DNA of 64,000 nucleotides, taken from Choristoneura fumiferana. Taxonomy: Eukaryota > Arthropoda > Insecta > Lepidoptera > Tortricidae. Below, piece by piece: positions 23,301-34,213 of this stretch. The notes beneath the pieces were generated by a model that saw only the letters and a list, made by a program, of their open reading frames with translations, searched no databases and was not told the origin of the DNA. The DNA is taken from assembly GCF_025370935.1 (NCBI RefSeq), contig NC_133472.1:40063474-40127473 (forward strand). Direction: 5' to 3'. Position numbers and translations under genes: made by a program. Each line of letters begins with the position of its first letter. Positions within the stretch are counted from its first letter, which is position 1.

Positions 23301-26300
23301 CTCTGGTTCTTTGGGTTTGCCGGAGCGGTCCGCTTCGCAGCAAACGCATCTGGTTTTATCACTATCGTTTCTTACTAAACAATGTTCACATTCCCACTTA
23401 TTGGACTGGGCTTTTAGTACTGTTTTGAAGTTTTTGTCAGGCGTGCTAGAGACTTGCGTGCACTTGCCGCACTTCCCGTTGGTGGTGACGGCAAAACATT
23501 TCGGGCACATGCCGCTGGAAGGTTCGGCCGGCTTCACGGGGACGACTTGGCTGGCACCTTTGGGGTTTTTGGCGCCACAGCAGGCGCATTTGTCTGCAGC
23601 CTCGTCGTTGCTCACCCAACAATCCTCGCATTTCCATTTGGACGTGTCGGCTTTGAGTGGCTTGGAGATGTTATTGACTTGTACTTTGTCGCAGTTGACG
23701 CATTTGTCGGAGTTCGCTTGGCTGTCAGCTAGCTTGCAGAGGGTACATTTAGGTTTACTGCTGGGTTTAGCAACGTGCTTGTACCCGCAGCAGACGCATT
23801 TGTCGGCGTCGTGTTTGTTGCTAACCCAGCAGTCGGGACACGACCAGTTCGCTGGCGCGGTCTCTGCCTTGTTTTCCTTCGCTGCCGCGGCTACGGGTTT
23901 GAGAGGCTCGGAGCTTTTGTTTTCGCTCGTGAGCTGTTCGTCTATTTTCCTTTCCGGGCTGCCGAACGTGAATTTAGGCGGTGTCGTCGTCGTTTTAGGA
24001 GATTCACTTGTTATTCTGACGGGGTTGGCGAAATTATAAATACTGCTACTAGGAACTGTTTCTATGCTTTTTATTTCTACGGCTGGGGTCGATTTTTTCT
24101 CGAATATAGACGAAGAGTATGTAGCTGTTAAGCTGGGTTTTTGTGATAAGGTCGTTTTAGTGGCCAGTGGGCTGCCGAAGTCGGGTAAGTTACTGGGGTC
24201 GATTTGTAAAATGGCATTGGGCAAGTCCACCGGCGGCAACGTTTCCGTGTCCAGAGCGTTAGTGTCGCCCCTTGCGGGCCTCGTCAGTCTCGATTTTACT
24301 TTTGTAGTTAATTTGTTGCTGCCATCAGTCTCTTTTTGATCGCTGCAAGAAAAATAACACTTCGTTAAGCCACATAACACCAAATACGTAAGCAGGAGGA
24401 AGACCTCAGAGGGCCTACTCTGAAATTCGAAAATCGATGTTCGTATCGTACCATCCCTCTCACTCTCGTATAAAATAGTACAAGTGTCAGAGGGACGGAA
24501 AGACACGATTTTCGACTTTCGAATTTCGTAGTAGCCCCAGAATCAGATACATCGTGTATAGGTCATGGTCGTTTCGTAGTTAATAGTTACCTCTTGGAGG
24601 CGGACGGATAAGGCCGGTAGTCAGGCGATGTGCTGCTGTGAGAGGCTATCAGCTGCCGCGCCGCGTTTGTGGTGTCATTCAGCCGCGATCGCTGCTTCAG
24701 CCGCAGTATCGATGCTATGCTTGACACGTGGAGTTCTTGCGTTTTGAAGGCTACGAAAAAAAAAGCGATATTGTAGTATAATTTTAACGTTAGAAGAACT
24801 AATGGCCTAGCCAGGAATATGGCGAGCCATTACGATGTTCATTGTGCAGTCAACATGCTCACCGCACATCGGCAAATGGATAAAACACGCAATGCATTGC
24901 AAAATCGCCCGCCACGTCGCCGGCTGGGCAAAGTGATCGAACCTAAACTAATATGACAATTTATAATTGGTTCTTTCTGTAATCACTTTAATTGACGGAA
25001 AGTTTTGAACTGGAATTTTGTTCTGACATCGTCAAATGAACAAAGCGAAGTTTAAGGTTTTAACAAAGAGAGTGGCTAAGTCACAACCACTCAAATACTA
25101 CCAAACCAATTGAATCTTGACCTGGAACCTTTACACGACAAAAAAAAGCACTGCACTGCTTGACAACGGAATTCATTAGAAAATTTACTATGAGAAAGTC
25201 CTTTGGCGAATTTGGAGTCAAATGTTTCGATAGTACAGTCAAAAAGTGGTCAAAAATATCGGCACATGCACTCTATTATTAAGGTATTAGAGTTCATGTA
25301 TCGATATTTTTGATTACCTTGGCCGCTTCGAAATATCTGGTGGCGACTGTACATTTACACATAGCATTAGTATCTGCCACAGCAGAGTGCGCAAAAAACA
25401 TCGTACACGTCCTACCGGCCTCAGAAATAGTCTTATCAGGTTGTGTCAGATATTGGTGCTAGTGACTGTACCTACATCTAGGGACTTACAGTTAATTTTG
25501 TTAATGGACGAAGACACCGAGCTTTCCGATATCCTTTTCATTAGGTCATGTTTTGTTGGTCTTGTGTAATGTGGTATCCTCTTGGCCTCCGTTAGAGGTG
25601 AAGAGTATGATTCCAGCAGTTCCATGACCCTCCTCGCAGAGTGGCTGATGTTATTGTCACTTGTGGTCGGCGACTCTCTGACCGTCGTGTTCTGTCGATG
25701 TGTTATGTTTGGTTGGTTGATGTAGGATGACGCCGCGCCCCCGTACGTGGTCCGGCCGGCGTAGAACGGAGAGCCGAGAAGTGTCGGCTTGAACGAAGGC
25801 TGCTTTGGATCCTTCACTGTGTTGTTTGATGTTTTCACTGTGGAAAGATGATTGGCTTAGAGCCTGGACACATGTCGCCGGTACGGTGCCGTCTACGGTG
25901 TCACGGCGCGGCGCCGTCAAACGCTTGGTACGTACACGCTTGGTAGTTTTGACGGCGCCGCGCCGTGACACCGTAGACGGCACCGTACCGGCGACATGTG
26001 TCCAGGCCCTTAGTCCCATTTCGCACGACAGCTTATATTTGAACGGTTTAATGGACATGGAGTACTCTAAACCGACTTGCATGCGTGAAAAGATTGATGA
26101 ATGTAGAGGGAGCGAGAGTTGTATGCCAGGATCGTAGCAATTGGAAGGATGTAGTCTCTGCCTACCCCATTAGGAAAGAGGCTTGATTTTATTGACATTG
26201 ATAATGCTCTGGAACAAAGATCCAAGTTTTATAGTGTTGCAAAAATGAATTGAGTATGTCAGGCCTGTTGTTTGACCTTGCGTCGAGGCATTCAGCCTAT

Positions 26301-29300
26301 AGCCATTTTGTATGTTTTTAATGTATTTTTAGGACTACAGGATAACCAGGTTTGACTTCTTTCAACTTAGTACTTTTGTACAGGGGCCTTCTTGTCTAAC
26401 ACACTTGGAATGACAAAATTGTTGTAACCAATTCCTTCTGTGACACTGTATATAAGACGAGGGTAGAAAGAGATGGTGAATGCGATCGCTAACATCAGCG
26501 TTAGACAATACGTCCTCTGGTGAGCAATCTGAGAAAACTGAGAAAACTACTTACCATACGCTTTTTTGGAAGCATCACTGAGTTCCTGCGATTGGTTCCC
26601 GAAGAGCGATTTCCGTTTCTTAGCAACGCTTGGGCCGATGGTCGTCACTGTGTGCTGCTGGAAGGTGGCGGTGCTGTCTTTGTCCGTCCGATCGATGGTG
26701 TCATCCGGCGACCGGATCGGTGTGGACACGTAGTTGGTCTCCCGCCGGAAGGTGGTGCGGCCCGGCGGTGATTGGACCGTGAATGACGTCGACGGCTCTA
26801 TGGTTTCTATATTGTTTGTGACGCAATTCGCCTGGAGAGACGTGGAAATAAAACAATGGAAATTATTTTAAAGGCTAACGCAATGAGATCCAAAACAAAT
26901 CGCCTATTAGCACACACTGTCGCGAAATATATATTTCTCTCTCATGCCAGTTTTTTCGTATTGGCTCAACGTCGGCCGGTTAGGACGGTTATAGCAGAAT
27001 TGTATGGGAAAATAAATAATGTATATTATAAACTCCTGGGGTTCAAAGTGATAATATTAGTACACTTTGTTAGCAATAGAACATATCTTTTGAAAAAGGA
27101 ATAGTGTAATTTTCTCCTTATTATTCAAATTTACAAAAAAAAAAAAAACTTTAACTATGAGACATTAAGTTTTAAACTTCGATGTCATATTTTGTTGTAT
27201 GGTGGGTCGCAGGAGGATAACCAAGTCCCTGGTTACAACATTTTAGAGGCGGCATACTACAACACAGGCTTTTTACCAGTGTAGCTTGCTTAAATTCATT
27301 TTTCTAACATTTTAAAATTAAGTTTTTTTTCCAGATCAAAATTAATCCATGATACTTGTTTGTTACAATTTCTTAACCTTGCAAATACTTTGGCTTGGAT
27401 CAGTCCAAAATAGAATGCTACCTTTTTCTATTTTTATCTTAATCCACCTTATTGATATCATTCAAAACAAAGGAGGCTAGAACGCAGGTTTATTTTACAT
27501 TCTCCGTTCGAAAGGTTAACCCAGCGTAAATAAGAATAAAATATCATTAGGTATTTAAATTGAAAAGTTTTAAGTGGAAAATTAAGATAAAATAAGTTAG
27601 CTAGTTTCAAATGGAGCGGTATAGTTACGATCTGATGCAGTCCACGAGAACACCTATCATACAGGGAATATTCCTGCCAATATTGTCTAGCTAGTCTATA
27701 AGGCTAATTGGTTATTGCGTCTGACAGGTACGTTGTTCCGTTCACAATAGACTGTACGCGACACAATCAATACCATTCAAACAAGACCACTATACTCGAT
27801 TAGACAGCTCTGTCGCTGCCACGTTGGGCGCTAGGTCATTTCATTAGTTAGAACAATAATGTTGACAGTTTTATTGTTATACATAGGTACAGTGGAGCTT
27901 GTGAGCAAAAATTCAATCAAAAATATCTGAACACGCTTCTACGCCGTTAACAATAGAGTCGTGTTCATATATTTTTGATAAAATGTTTGCTCACAAGTTT
28001 ATGAACTCGAGTGTACCTATAGTCGCCGCGCGATATACTTATTTGAGAGGCTTTTAGGTACTTAAAATTACTCAATATGATTCATGCTTTTAAATAAATA
28101 AAATAAAAAAGAAAATATCATGGGACACTTGACACCAATTGACCCAGTCCCAAACTAAGCAAAGCTTGTACTATGGATACTAGGCAACAGATAAACATAC
28201 TTAAATAGATAAATATACTTAAATACATATCAAACATCCAAGACCTGAGAACAAACATTTGTATCATTCATACAAATATCTGCCACGGCCAGGAATCGAA
28301 CCCGGGACCTCAAGCTTCCCTCGTTGCAAGCAAGACCGTAACGTCAAAAAAACCTCATCACCATCTACCCATCGCCTCCGCCATCTAGCGATATTCCGCC
28401 TTTTTGGATGATGATGATGGCAAAAAGCTGTACTGTACTCACGTCTGTGTTGCCGTACACAGCGCCGGGGCTGTACCGCATCCGCTTGGCCGGGGGCTGG
28501 CTGGCGGGGCTCTCCGGCGCCTCGTCCTCCGTGGAGGAGTCCGTGGCGTCGGCGGCCGGCGCCGACCCGTTAGCGCTCGACTTGGGGCTGCTGAACCACT
28601 TCGTTATCGTCGCCGGGAGCAGACCCGACACACGCGACGTCATATTCTTCACGAACGACTGGAAAATAAGAAGGCGGTTACTATGTGATTCAACTAACTT
28701 TTTTTTCGGCAACCAGTCGCTTTTAGCAAACACTACTGCCAATGACTCCTCACAGCAGCTTCTTTGATCTGTTTTATTGAATTAACAATAAGATAGAATT
28801 GGTTAACAACTTCGCTTCAGCTAAAGGCACAATATTACCAGTTTGCTATTTTTTTGTTTCTTTTGGCTTTTTTTTACGCATCACTTATTTTTCACTTCTC
28901 ATGCTCGTAAAGTTCGTGTTTATGCTAAATCTAGGCGACATAAAGACCAAGGTAATCAGGTGTCAACAGCCAAGCCACAAACAAAAGTTTCTACATTTTT
29001 TTTAATATTTTTTTATTTATCTAAAACTAAAAATCAATCAATCAAAATAAATCAATAAAACTAAAAAAAAATATAGTTAATGTAATAATGCATAGGACAC
29101 TTAATAATAATAATAATGCATAAAAAATAATTTATTCCAACTGAATCATAACATTACAGCCGACATTACAAAGTTTTGTTCTGTTTCTTGCCTTGAACCT
29201 TTCATGGATACCATACAACATTCAGTCTGAGGAGTTTTAATAAATCGAAATTGGAAGTAAGACGGGAGGGGGAGAAATTTAATGGCTTCAAGTTAAGTGG

Positions 29301-32300
29301 CTTCTTTTTATTCGAGTTTATTTAGAGATTAAATAAAGTAGATGTTATATTTCTGTTTTTTTTTCTACAAAATATGTTAACTCAAAGGGATAGACCTATA
29401 AATATAACGGGAAGGGAAGGGACAGCAATATTTAAATTCATTAGTACACCTCGCTCCTGTAAAACAACAATAACATTGTTTCTTTTTTTTCAATAATTGC
29501 TTAATGATAGAGAATGGTTAAAAGTCCACAAAAAGAAATTTTTGGCATTCTGTGCTTCAACAACTTTTTAAAGCTGAGCAAGAAGTTCAGTTCAGAGGAA
29601 TAAAAATGATTGTAGTCATATCTGGTACCCTGGAGACACAACTCATTGACTTTCAGATCAAAATTGAAATGTGGCTCAAACTTCATGAATAAATTGTAAT
29701 TTGTTGTGATCTTATCCTTTTATTGATATTAGTTGTCCCAACGTCATCAACATATTCGATTGTCTCTTCTCCTTGTTCTCCTGGCTGTAATTTACAATGT
29801 CATTTCTTTTTATTCCATTGGATAAACAGGGATTGAATGACAGATTATTATATAACATATCAGAAGCTTCACCGGAAAAAACGGACGACTTGGCCGAGTT
29901 TAGATTTCCAAGAAAAATCGTCAAAGTTGCATTACATTGCGAGGCCGTAAAGCCAACGAGTTTGTAGTGGTCAGTCGAGCGTCGCAATGTAATGCAACTT
30001 GCACGATTTTTCTTGCAAGTCTTATAGATTAATTTATAGTTGCATCTTTAGCACAGCTGAATTTGGTTCCCACCCAACCACTCCTGTTGTCTTAGTAGAT
30101 GGAGACCTAGTAGTAGGAGAGAAGTAATCATGTTGATTACTTGATTATCGACTTATTGATCTTCCTATGATAAATCCATAGATAGAAACCGAAACATAAA
30201 ATTTTAAATGAGTAGCTACACATTTCTATAATTTTGTTCGCTGTTGCAATATTGTGTACCTACCTATATTTCACAAGCAAATGCAATTAGAATCAACACT
30301 ACTTTCTAATCAAGTAAAATGACAAGAAACCTATCAAATTGTTTTCATTAAATACATTTGATTTGAGACACAAATTATAATGAATTTCCATGCTACAGCT
30401 TGGCTAGACTAAAATCAACATCCAAAGCAGCATCTTATTGAAAAACGAGGGAGAGGTTTAGAATAAACAAATAGTGTAAAGATCTGCTTTTAAATTCAAA
30501 TAGATATTGCACAACCTAAACTGAACATGAAATGAGATGTAAAACTAGTTTATTTTAAATATAATGTTTAATGCAAGATTTTTGACTTATCATACTTTAT
30601 TTAATATTGCATTGAAGTTGGCCATTTATAATCTTGTGTCCTAATGTACAGTCGCGGAATGAAATGGTTGACCACCTTAAGGTTTTTGCTTGCTTAGTAT
30701 AATATACTAGCGACCCGCCCCGGCTTCGCACGGGCAAAGTAAAAAAAAGGCCAAGTTCGAATCGGACTCTCGTACGAAGACTCGATCTCCATTACTCGAT
30801 CGACATTAACATAAAACGGCAAAAAAAACACGTTTGCTGTATGGGAGCCCACTAAAATATTTATTTTATTTTAATTTAATTATTTATTTTGAAAGTACAT
30901 TTATACAAATAAATATTCTGTGAATATTTCAAGCAACTACCTGTTCCCGTTATAAATATCGAGCAAAAAAAAAATAACGTTTGTTGTATGGGAGCCCCCT
31001 TAAACATTTATTTTGTTCTGTTTTAAGTATTTGTTGTTATAGCGGCAATAGAAATACATCATCTGTGAAAATTTCAACTGTCTAGCTATCACGATTCATG
31101 AGATACTGCAATGCCTAGTGACAGACAGACAGGTTTATGCAGGGTCGGCAACGCGCGAGTGATACTTCGGGTGTTGCAAGCGTTCCTAGACGGCGGTAAT
31201 TGGTTAACATCAGGCGCGCCGCATGCCAGTTTGCCACCGACGTGGTATTTAAAAAAAAAATGAGGTGGACAGTGGAGTCTTAGTAATAGGGTCCCGTTTC
31301 TATTACCCTTTGGGCACCGAACTCTAAAAAGGTTTCTAATCAAGGGCACTTCACACATATTTTTGAGCTCAATTTCCCAAAAACTACAACCGAGACACGC
31401 ACGAAGCTGGGGCGCGTCAACGTAGAGTAAATGCATTTTTTGGTTAGTTTGATATTTTTAAATTCGTAATATTTTTTGAATGGAATGTCCGATTTGAATA
31501 ATTCAAAAAGTAATCTACAGGTATTGAAACCGTCTTGAATATAAAATTATTTATTTGGATAAAGATTAATACAAAGGTATCGATAACATGGTCTGATTTT
31601 GGCCGTCATTTCTGTCAACTTTTAAAATGTAATAAAGTAGTTATAGTGACAACTAACTACATTAGTTGGACATATGGTACCGCAAAGTTTTTTTGTAGAT
31701 CTTGATGTATTCTTTAATATCATAAAACATTTATTTGTTCTATAATCAATAGTTTCTACAGCACATGCGATGAAATATTTTTTATGGCAACTTTTTTTGT
31801 GTAAACTCAAAGTGTTTTGAGTTACATTGTAGTTTAGTATGGAACCCTAATTTTTGCTGTTAATAAATATAGCCTATGGCACTTTGTAATAATTTAGCAT
31901 TCTAAGAGTGAAAGAATTTTTAATATTGGTCTAGTAATTTTTGAGTTAATTCGTAACAAACATCCAAAAATCCAAAGTGTTCCTCTTTATAATTAGTATA
32001 GATAAGTATCTGATTTATTGACCGCATACGACATATTCCGTCATAATGTATTTGAAAACTGGTCAACCTTGTCATTCTGCCACTGTACTTGCATCATCAT
32101 CATCATCAGCCGGAAGACGTCCACTGCTGGATAAAGGCCTCCCCCCCCTTAGAACTCCACAGTGAACGACAACTCGCGACTTGCATACACCGGTCTCCCA
32201 CCACTCTCACGATGCAGTCAGTCCACCTGGTGGAAGGCCTGCCAACGCTTAGGCTTCCGGTTTGTGGTCGCCACTCAAGGACTTTTCTCCGCCAATGGTT

Positions 32301-34213
32301 ATCTGTTATTCGAGCGATGTGGCCTGCCCATTGCCACTACAATTTGCATATTTTTCCAGCTATGTCAGTGACTTTAGTTCTTTGACTGTACTTTGCAAAG
32401 AACAAATTAAAGCTTAGTATAATGGCCGAATGTGCGTTACAAAGCACATATTGTTTGTAGAAAAAATAATAATGAGAATGTTGAAATAATATCAAAATAA
32501 CAAAGTTGGTGACCTGCATCTAGGTCTCAAGTACTATCTGTTAAATTAAAAGTTAGGATTAAGGAGGATAAGGGGTTGCTTCACCACCCATTGATTAATT
32601 TCTTTTAGGGATAAATGTGATGCAGTCTCCGTCTATTCAAACAAAACAAACAGACCGAGACTGCATCACATTTATCCCTCAAAAAAAATTAATCAATGGA
32701 TGGTGAAACAGGACGCAAATCTATCAAATTTGTCATTCTGACCATCAGATAACTCACTTTCGATATTGAAAGTCAACATGAAGAGAAGTTAATACAATTT
32801 TGTGTTCATCTAATTTTTGAACAGAGTATTAGGCAAGGAAAAAGAGTGCATGTTTATGAACAGACCACAGAAATTTTGCAGCAAAGATAATGAGTTAGTA
32901 AGAACTACAATCAGTGACATTTAGACGTTGATTTGCAGAGAACAGCCCACACATAAAAGTACCTATACATACCAATGGACAGGTATAAATGGATTTTGAG
33001 ATTGCTAGCATGAATGAATAACTTACCAGTTATGTTTGATATTATTTCCCATCAACAAGGCAAACAGTTATCAAAGTGCATGCAGGAATTCAACCACAGT
33101 TGCAATTTTCAAAGCTTCTTGATAATAAATATTAAGTTCAATTAAACAATCCCACAAGATATTTTTGTAGAAAAACAAATGTTTTAGATAAACTTTGATG
33201 AACAAATAATGATTACAAGTCAAAAATCATTAAGATCATTGACAGATACTTTAGAATTAAAAAGATGGTGTTTTCAACATTAGATTTAAGACTGATGGAA
33301 TTCAGCAGGGAAGGGGAAGATGTGTAGCGCCAAGTTCACACCAGACACACATTAAGGTTAGTGGATGGATAGATACAAAGGGTTGGTGTGGGTTGGTTTA
33401 AGTTAATATAAATGGACACACAAGTGTTGAAGACAAAATATAAAAAGACAGTCATATTGAAAGCACTGAATACACTAGAATAACCTGTTTCATTTTCTGA
33501 ATAAGGACAAGTTAAAGATTCTTGTCTGTAATTAAACAGTCTTCATAAGGATTATTATATTCCCATTTAAATTTAGTAAAGCTAGTTACTCCTAGCATTC
33601 CTAAAAAAGAAGATGCAACAGAAATTTATCAATAATCATATATTTAACATGTGACATGATGCTCATTGTGAAGGCAGTCTTAAGAGTAAGTATTCTAGGA
33701 AAACCATTATGTAGTTTATAAAGAAAATATCAAGCACTATTTCTTGAACACACATTGATAGTAAATCTTTATCTTATCCATAAACTAACAGCCAAAACAT
33801 ACCTGGGCCATGACTTTTTTGGGACAGCAAACCAACCTCAGGAGCCCATAAAAGCTTGCACGACGTCCAGGCTTCAAGATCAGAATGAAACTAACCAAGC
33901 ATGGACTTTGACAAGACAAGGATGCCGCACACGCAAAAACTTGAAAATCAACCACTTCTTAGCCTCAAAAAACTCAAATACACAATTTATCGTAATTGTT
34001 TAAATAACGACACATTGCGATCAATCGCCAAGCGTAGCGTCACTGGTAAAGATATAAATACACATCAACGCGTGAGGCCGCAGTTGGTTCGGACGAAAAT
34101 TTAACGACGACATCGCTAGAGCGGGAATCGGTAGGATGACAACTTACATTGTTGGATTCACCAGACGATGTTCGGCTCCGTTTCTCTTTGTTCTTTGGAA
34201 AGACGATATTCAT
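20189..34213 (-). CDS. Nup153: Nucleoporin Nup153 (seven coding exons)
   Basis: Nup153 is a nuclear-basket nucleoporin that anchors the basket, binds import receptors through FG repeats and Ran through zinc fingers. Coding exons in transcript order: 34,213-34,148; 28,658-28,443; 26,831-26,555; 25,837-25,490; 24,750-24,591; 24,342-21,516; 20,344-20,189. All introns are GT-AG and phases agree, giving 4,050 nt and 1,349 residues. The N-terminal targeting region (about 1-355) includes MTSRVSGLLPATITKWFSSP, SPFYAGRTTYGGAA and SIASILRLKQRSRLNDTTNA. Residues about 520-690 hold five RanBP2-type zinc-finger units, of which the first, third and fifth are canonical (e.g. WSCPDCWVSN then KCVCC) and the second and fourth are degenerate. 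From about 690 there are FG/FGFG-rich repeats, and the basic tail AAGRRVRKAVRRSSQR is the family's conserved end. The start gives MNIVFPKNKEKRSRTSSGES. A further small phase-0 exon in the 5.5-kb first intron cannot be excluded. Confidence 0.93.
20394..20531. mobile_element. Short GC-rich TIR element in Nup153 last intron
   Basis: GGGCCAACGCTAGCTGGCGCGGGTG at the left, shown in part as GGGCCAACGCTAGC, is matched in inverted form by GCTAACGTAGGCCC at the right, and each side is followed by TAA. A 3-bp TAA target duplication and GGGC ends would fit PIF/Harbinger-type MITEs; that class is inferred. Confidence 0.55.
20977..21207. mobile_element. Foldback of two tRNA-like SINE units
   Basis: The left arm (20,977-21,102) and right arm (21,107-21,207) are inverted copies. 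Each contains a tRNA-like block with acceptor ACCATCA, a T-arm CTGGGTTCGATTCCCAG and a TAAG/A-rich flank. The left unit, read on the minus strand, also keeps the D-arm region TGGTGTAGCGGTATAG. The right unit lacks about 25 nt between CAGTGG and ATTACC. Lying in the last Nup153 intron, it is best read as a tRNA-derived repeat, not a working tRNA gene, because the anticodon arm pairs poorly. Confidence 0.6.
21516..24342 (-). CDS. Nup153: Nup153 coding exon 6 (zinc fingers and FG repeats)
   Basis: The acceptor is TTTTTCTTGCAG before 24,342 and the donor is CCG then GTAAGG after 21,516. The exon contributes about 942 residues. The zinc-finger array lies at roughly 23,850 to 23,335 and FG repeats fill the rest. 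A run of about seven 15-bp units at 22,177-22,280 encodes GNSLT/GNSLA repeats. Long antisense open frames here are mirrors of this coding sequence. Confidence 0.93.
22177..22280 (-). repeat. Coding minisatellite, 15-bp period, in Nup153
   Basis: About seven tandem copies of a 15-bp unit (plus-strand CTGTTACCAGTCAAA with variants) encode the pentapeptide GNSLT, GNNLT or GNSLA. The unit keeps the reading frame, so copy number could vary without breaking the protein. It sits in the FG-repeat half. Confidence 0.85.
24411..24538. mobile_element. Palindromic MITE, CTACTACGAAATTCG family, in Nup153 intron
   Basis: The element runs from GGGCCTACTCTGAAATTCG to GAATTTCGTAGTAGCCCC with long complementary arms (GTTCGTATCGTACCATCCCT opposite AGGGACGGAAAGACACGA). 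It lies about 70 bp upstream of the acceptor of Nup153 exon 6. Confidence 0.8.
24591..24750 (-). CDS. Nup153: Nup153 coding exon 5
   Basis: The acceptor is TTTTTTCGTAG and the donor is AAGAG then GTAACT. The exon encodes FKTQELHVSSIASILRLKQR and continues RSRLNDTTNAARQLIASHSS, a conserved N-terminal-domain block. Confidence 0.92.
25235..25352. mobile_element. Palindromic MITE in Nup153 intron
   Basis: ACAGTCAAAAAGTGGTCAAA at the left is balanced by GGTGGCGACTGTAC at the right, with inner complementary blocks AAAAATATCG and CGATATTTTT around a CTCTATTATTAAGGTATTAGAG centre. It abuts the next MITE. Confidence 0.65.
25366..25472. mobile_element. Partial MITE (ACAGTCACCAGCACC family) beside a splice donor
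   Basis: The body matches the copies at 7,458 and 43,076, ending GGTGCTAGTGACTGTAC. The right end lies about 16 bp from the donor of Nup153 exon 4 (GTAAGT at 25,489-25,484). The left end is trimmed. Confidence 0.65.
25490..25837 (-). CDS. Nup153: Nup153 coding exon 4
   Basis: The acceptor is CTTTCCACAG and the donor is AACT then GTAAGT. The exon encodes 116 residues, including SPFYAGRTTYGGAA, a signature of insect and vertebrate Nup153 N-terminal regions. It is flanked on both sides by palindromic elements, within about 25 bp of each splice site. Confidence 0.92.
25862..26007. mobile_element. GC-rich foldback with perfect 60-bp arms
   Basis: The left arm 25,862-25,921 (starts GCCTGGACACATGTCGCCGG) is the exact reverse complement of 25,948-26,007; the loop is 26 bp and contains CGCTTGGTA twice. 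Both sides are followed by CTTAG, which may be a target duplication. It sits 24 bp upstream of the exon 4 acceptor in the Nup153 pre-mRNA. Confidence 0.85.
26555..26831 (-). CDS. Nup153: Nup153 coding exon 3
   Basis: The acceptor is CGTCTCTCCAG and the donor is TATG then GTAAGT. The exon encodes 92 residues with phosphorylatable Ser/Thr-Pro motifs such as STPIRSPDDT and the basic block VAKKRKSLFG. Confidence 0.9.
27889..28014. mobile_element. Palindromic MITE, ACAGTCGAGTTCATAAAC family
   Basis: This copy keeps GTGAGCAAAAATTCAATCAA, the CTTCTACGCCGTTAACAATAG centre and CTCACAAGTTTATGAACTCG; its first arm has a small deletion. It lies in the second Nup153 intron. Confidence 0.75.
28090..28345 (-). 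mobile_element. tRNA-derived SINE (Metulj-like?)
   Basis: Read on the minus strand it begins with a tRNA-like head (TCTTGCTTGCAACGAGGG, then the B-box GGTTCGATTCC) and passes into a body ending near ATGGGACACTTGACACC read on the plus strand. Such units are common lepidopteran SINEs; the family name is from memory and tentative. Confidence 0.65.
28443..28658 (-). CDS. Nup153: Nup153 coding exon 2
   Basis: The acceptor is CTTATTTTCCAG and the donor is AACACAGAC then GTGAGT. The 72 residues start SFVKNMTSRVSGLLPATITK, with WFSSPK following, an amphipathic-helix-like region that in the family supports pore and membrane association. Confidence 0.92.
28875..29000 (+). repeat. Dispersed repeat shared with 50,700-50,825
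   Basis: The blocks TTCACTTCTCATGCTCGTAA, AGTTCGTGTTTATGCT, GGCGACATAAAGACC and GGTGTCAACAGCCAAGCCAC recur in reverse orientation at 50,700-50,825. Non-coding; class unknown. Confidence 0.55.
29892..30022. mobile_element. Palindromic MITE, GCAAGAAAAATCGTGCAAGT family
   Basis: The left arm (GCCGAGTTTAGATTTCCAAG ... GTTGCATTACATTGCGAGGC) is matched by the right arm (CGTCGCAATGTAATGCAACT ... TTTTTCTTGCAAGTC). The complete relative is at 47,223-47,370, and partial copies lie at 3,105-3,335 and 57,715-57,780. It lies in the first Nup153 intron. Confidence 0.8.
30703..31350 (+). repeat. Retroelement-like dispersed repeat
   Basis: The segment contains ACTAGCGACCCGCCCCGGCT, then CTTCGCACGGG, repeated GTATGGGAGCCC blocks and, further on, a short GACA run (near 31,121) and AAAAAGGTTTCTAATCAAGG. 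Pieces recur near 42,190-42,255 and in reverse near 52,110-52,240. No coding frame is convincing. Confidence 0.5.
32092..32361 (-). mobile_element. 5'-truncated LINE 3' end (RT C-terminal tail)
   Basis: On the minus strand this ends in a GAT/TGA trinucleotide tail and carries the same body as 62,372-62,639, whose minus-strand frame encodes the motif GRRSVGRPPTRWTDDI typical of the C-terminus of insect non-LTR ORF2 proteins. It lies in the first Nup153 intron. Confidence 0.7.
32572..32713. mobile_element. Palindromic MITE, TTCACCACCCATTGATTAAT family
   Basis: The left arm (CACCCATTGATTAATTTC, then GGGATAAATGTGATGCAG) pairs with the right arm (CTGCATCACATTTATCCCTC ... TTAATCAATGGATGGTGAA). A second copy lies at 61,626-61,763. 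Non-coding. Confidence 0.8.
34148..34213 (-). CDS. Nup153: Nup153 coding exon 1 with start codon
   Basis: The ATG lies at 34,213-34,211 in the context CACAATG, followed by 22 codons and the donor AACAAT then GTAAGT. The residues are MNIVFPKNKEKRSRTSSGES then NN. Joining to exon 2 keeps phase 0. Confidence 0.82.

Larger units (their letters stand above)
30647..32396. mobile_element. TIR element interrupted by retroelement pieces
   Basis: TACAGTCGCGGAATGAAATG followed by GTTGACCAC near 30,650 has an imperfect inverted partner at 32,057-32,090 (GGTCAACC ... ATTCTGCCACTGTA). Between them are a dispersed retroelement tail (30,703-31,350) and unique sequence, and a LINE end follows the right partner. 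The pairing is short, so the link is tentative. Confidence 0.4.

Noticed and set aside
21823..24039. Long plus-strand open frames (207, 214 and 305 codons) opposite Nup153
   Set aside because: They are antisense mirrors of the FG- and zinc-finger-coding exon; their Pro/Gly/Leu-rich translations follow from the sense codons and have no start or splice context.
24343..24506. N-terminal extension of the large Nup153 open frame
   Set aside because: This part reads through an intron and a palindromic MITE; a clear TTTTTCTTGCAG acceptor and correct phase place the exon start at 24,342.
28281..28345. Possible tRNA gene
   Set aside because: It has a B-box-like sequence but continues directly into a SINE body and lacks a closed cloverleaf.
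31089..31436. 115-codon minus-strand open frame
   Set aside because: It lies across a dispersed retroelement-like repeat and has no domain resemblance or splice context.
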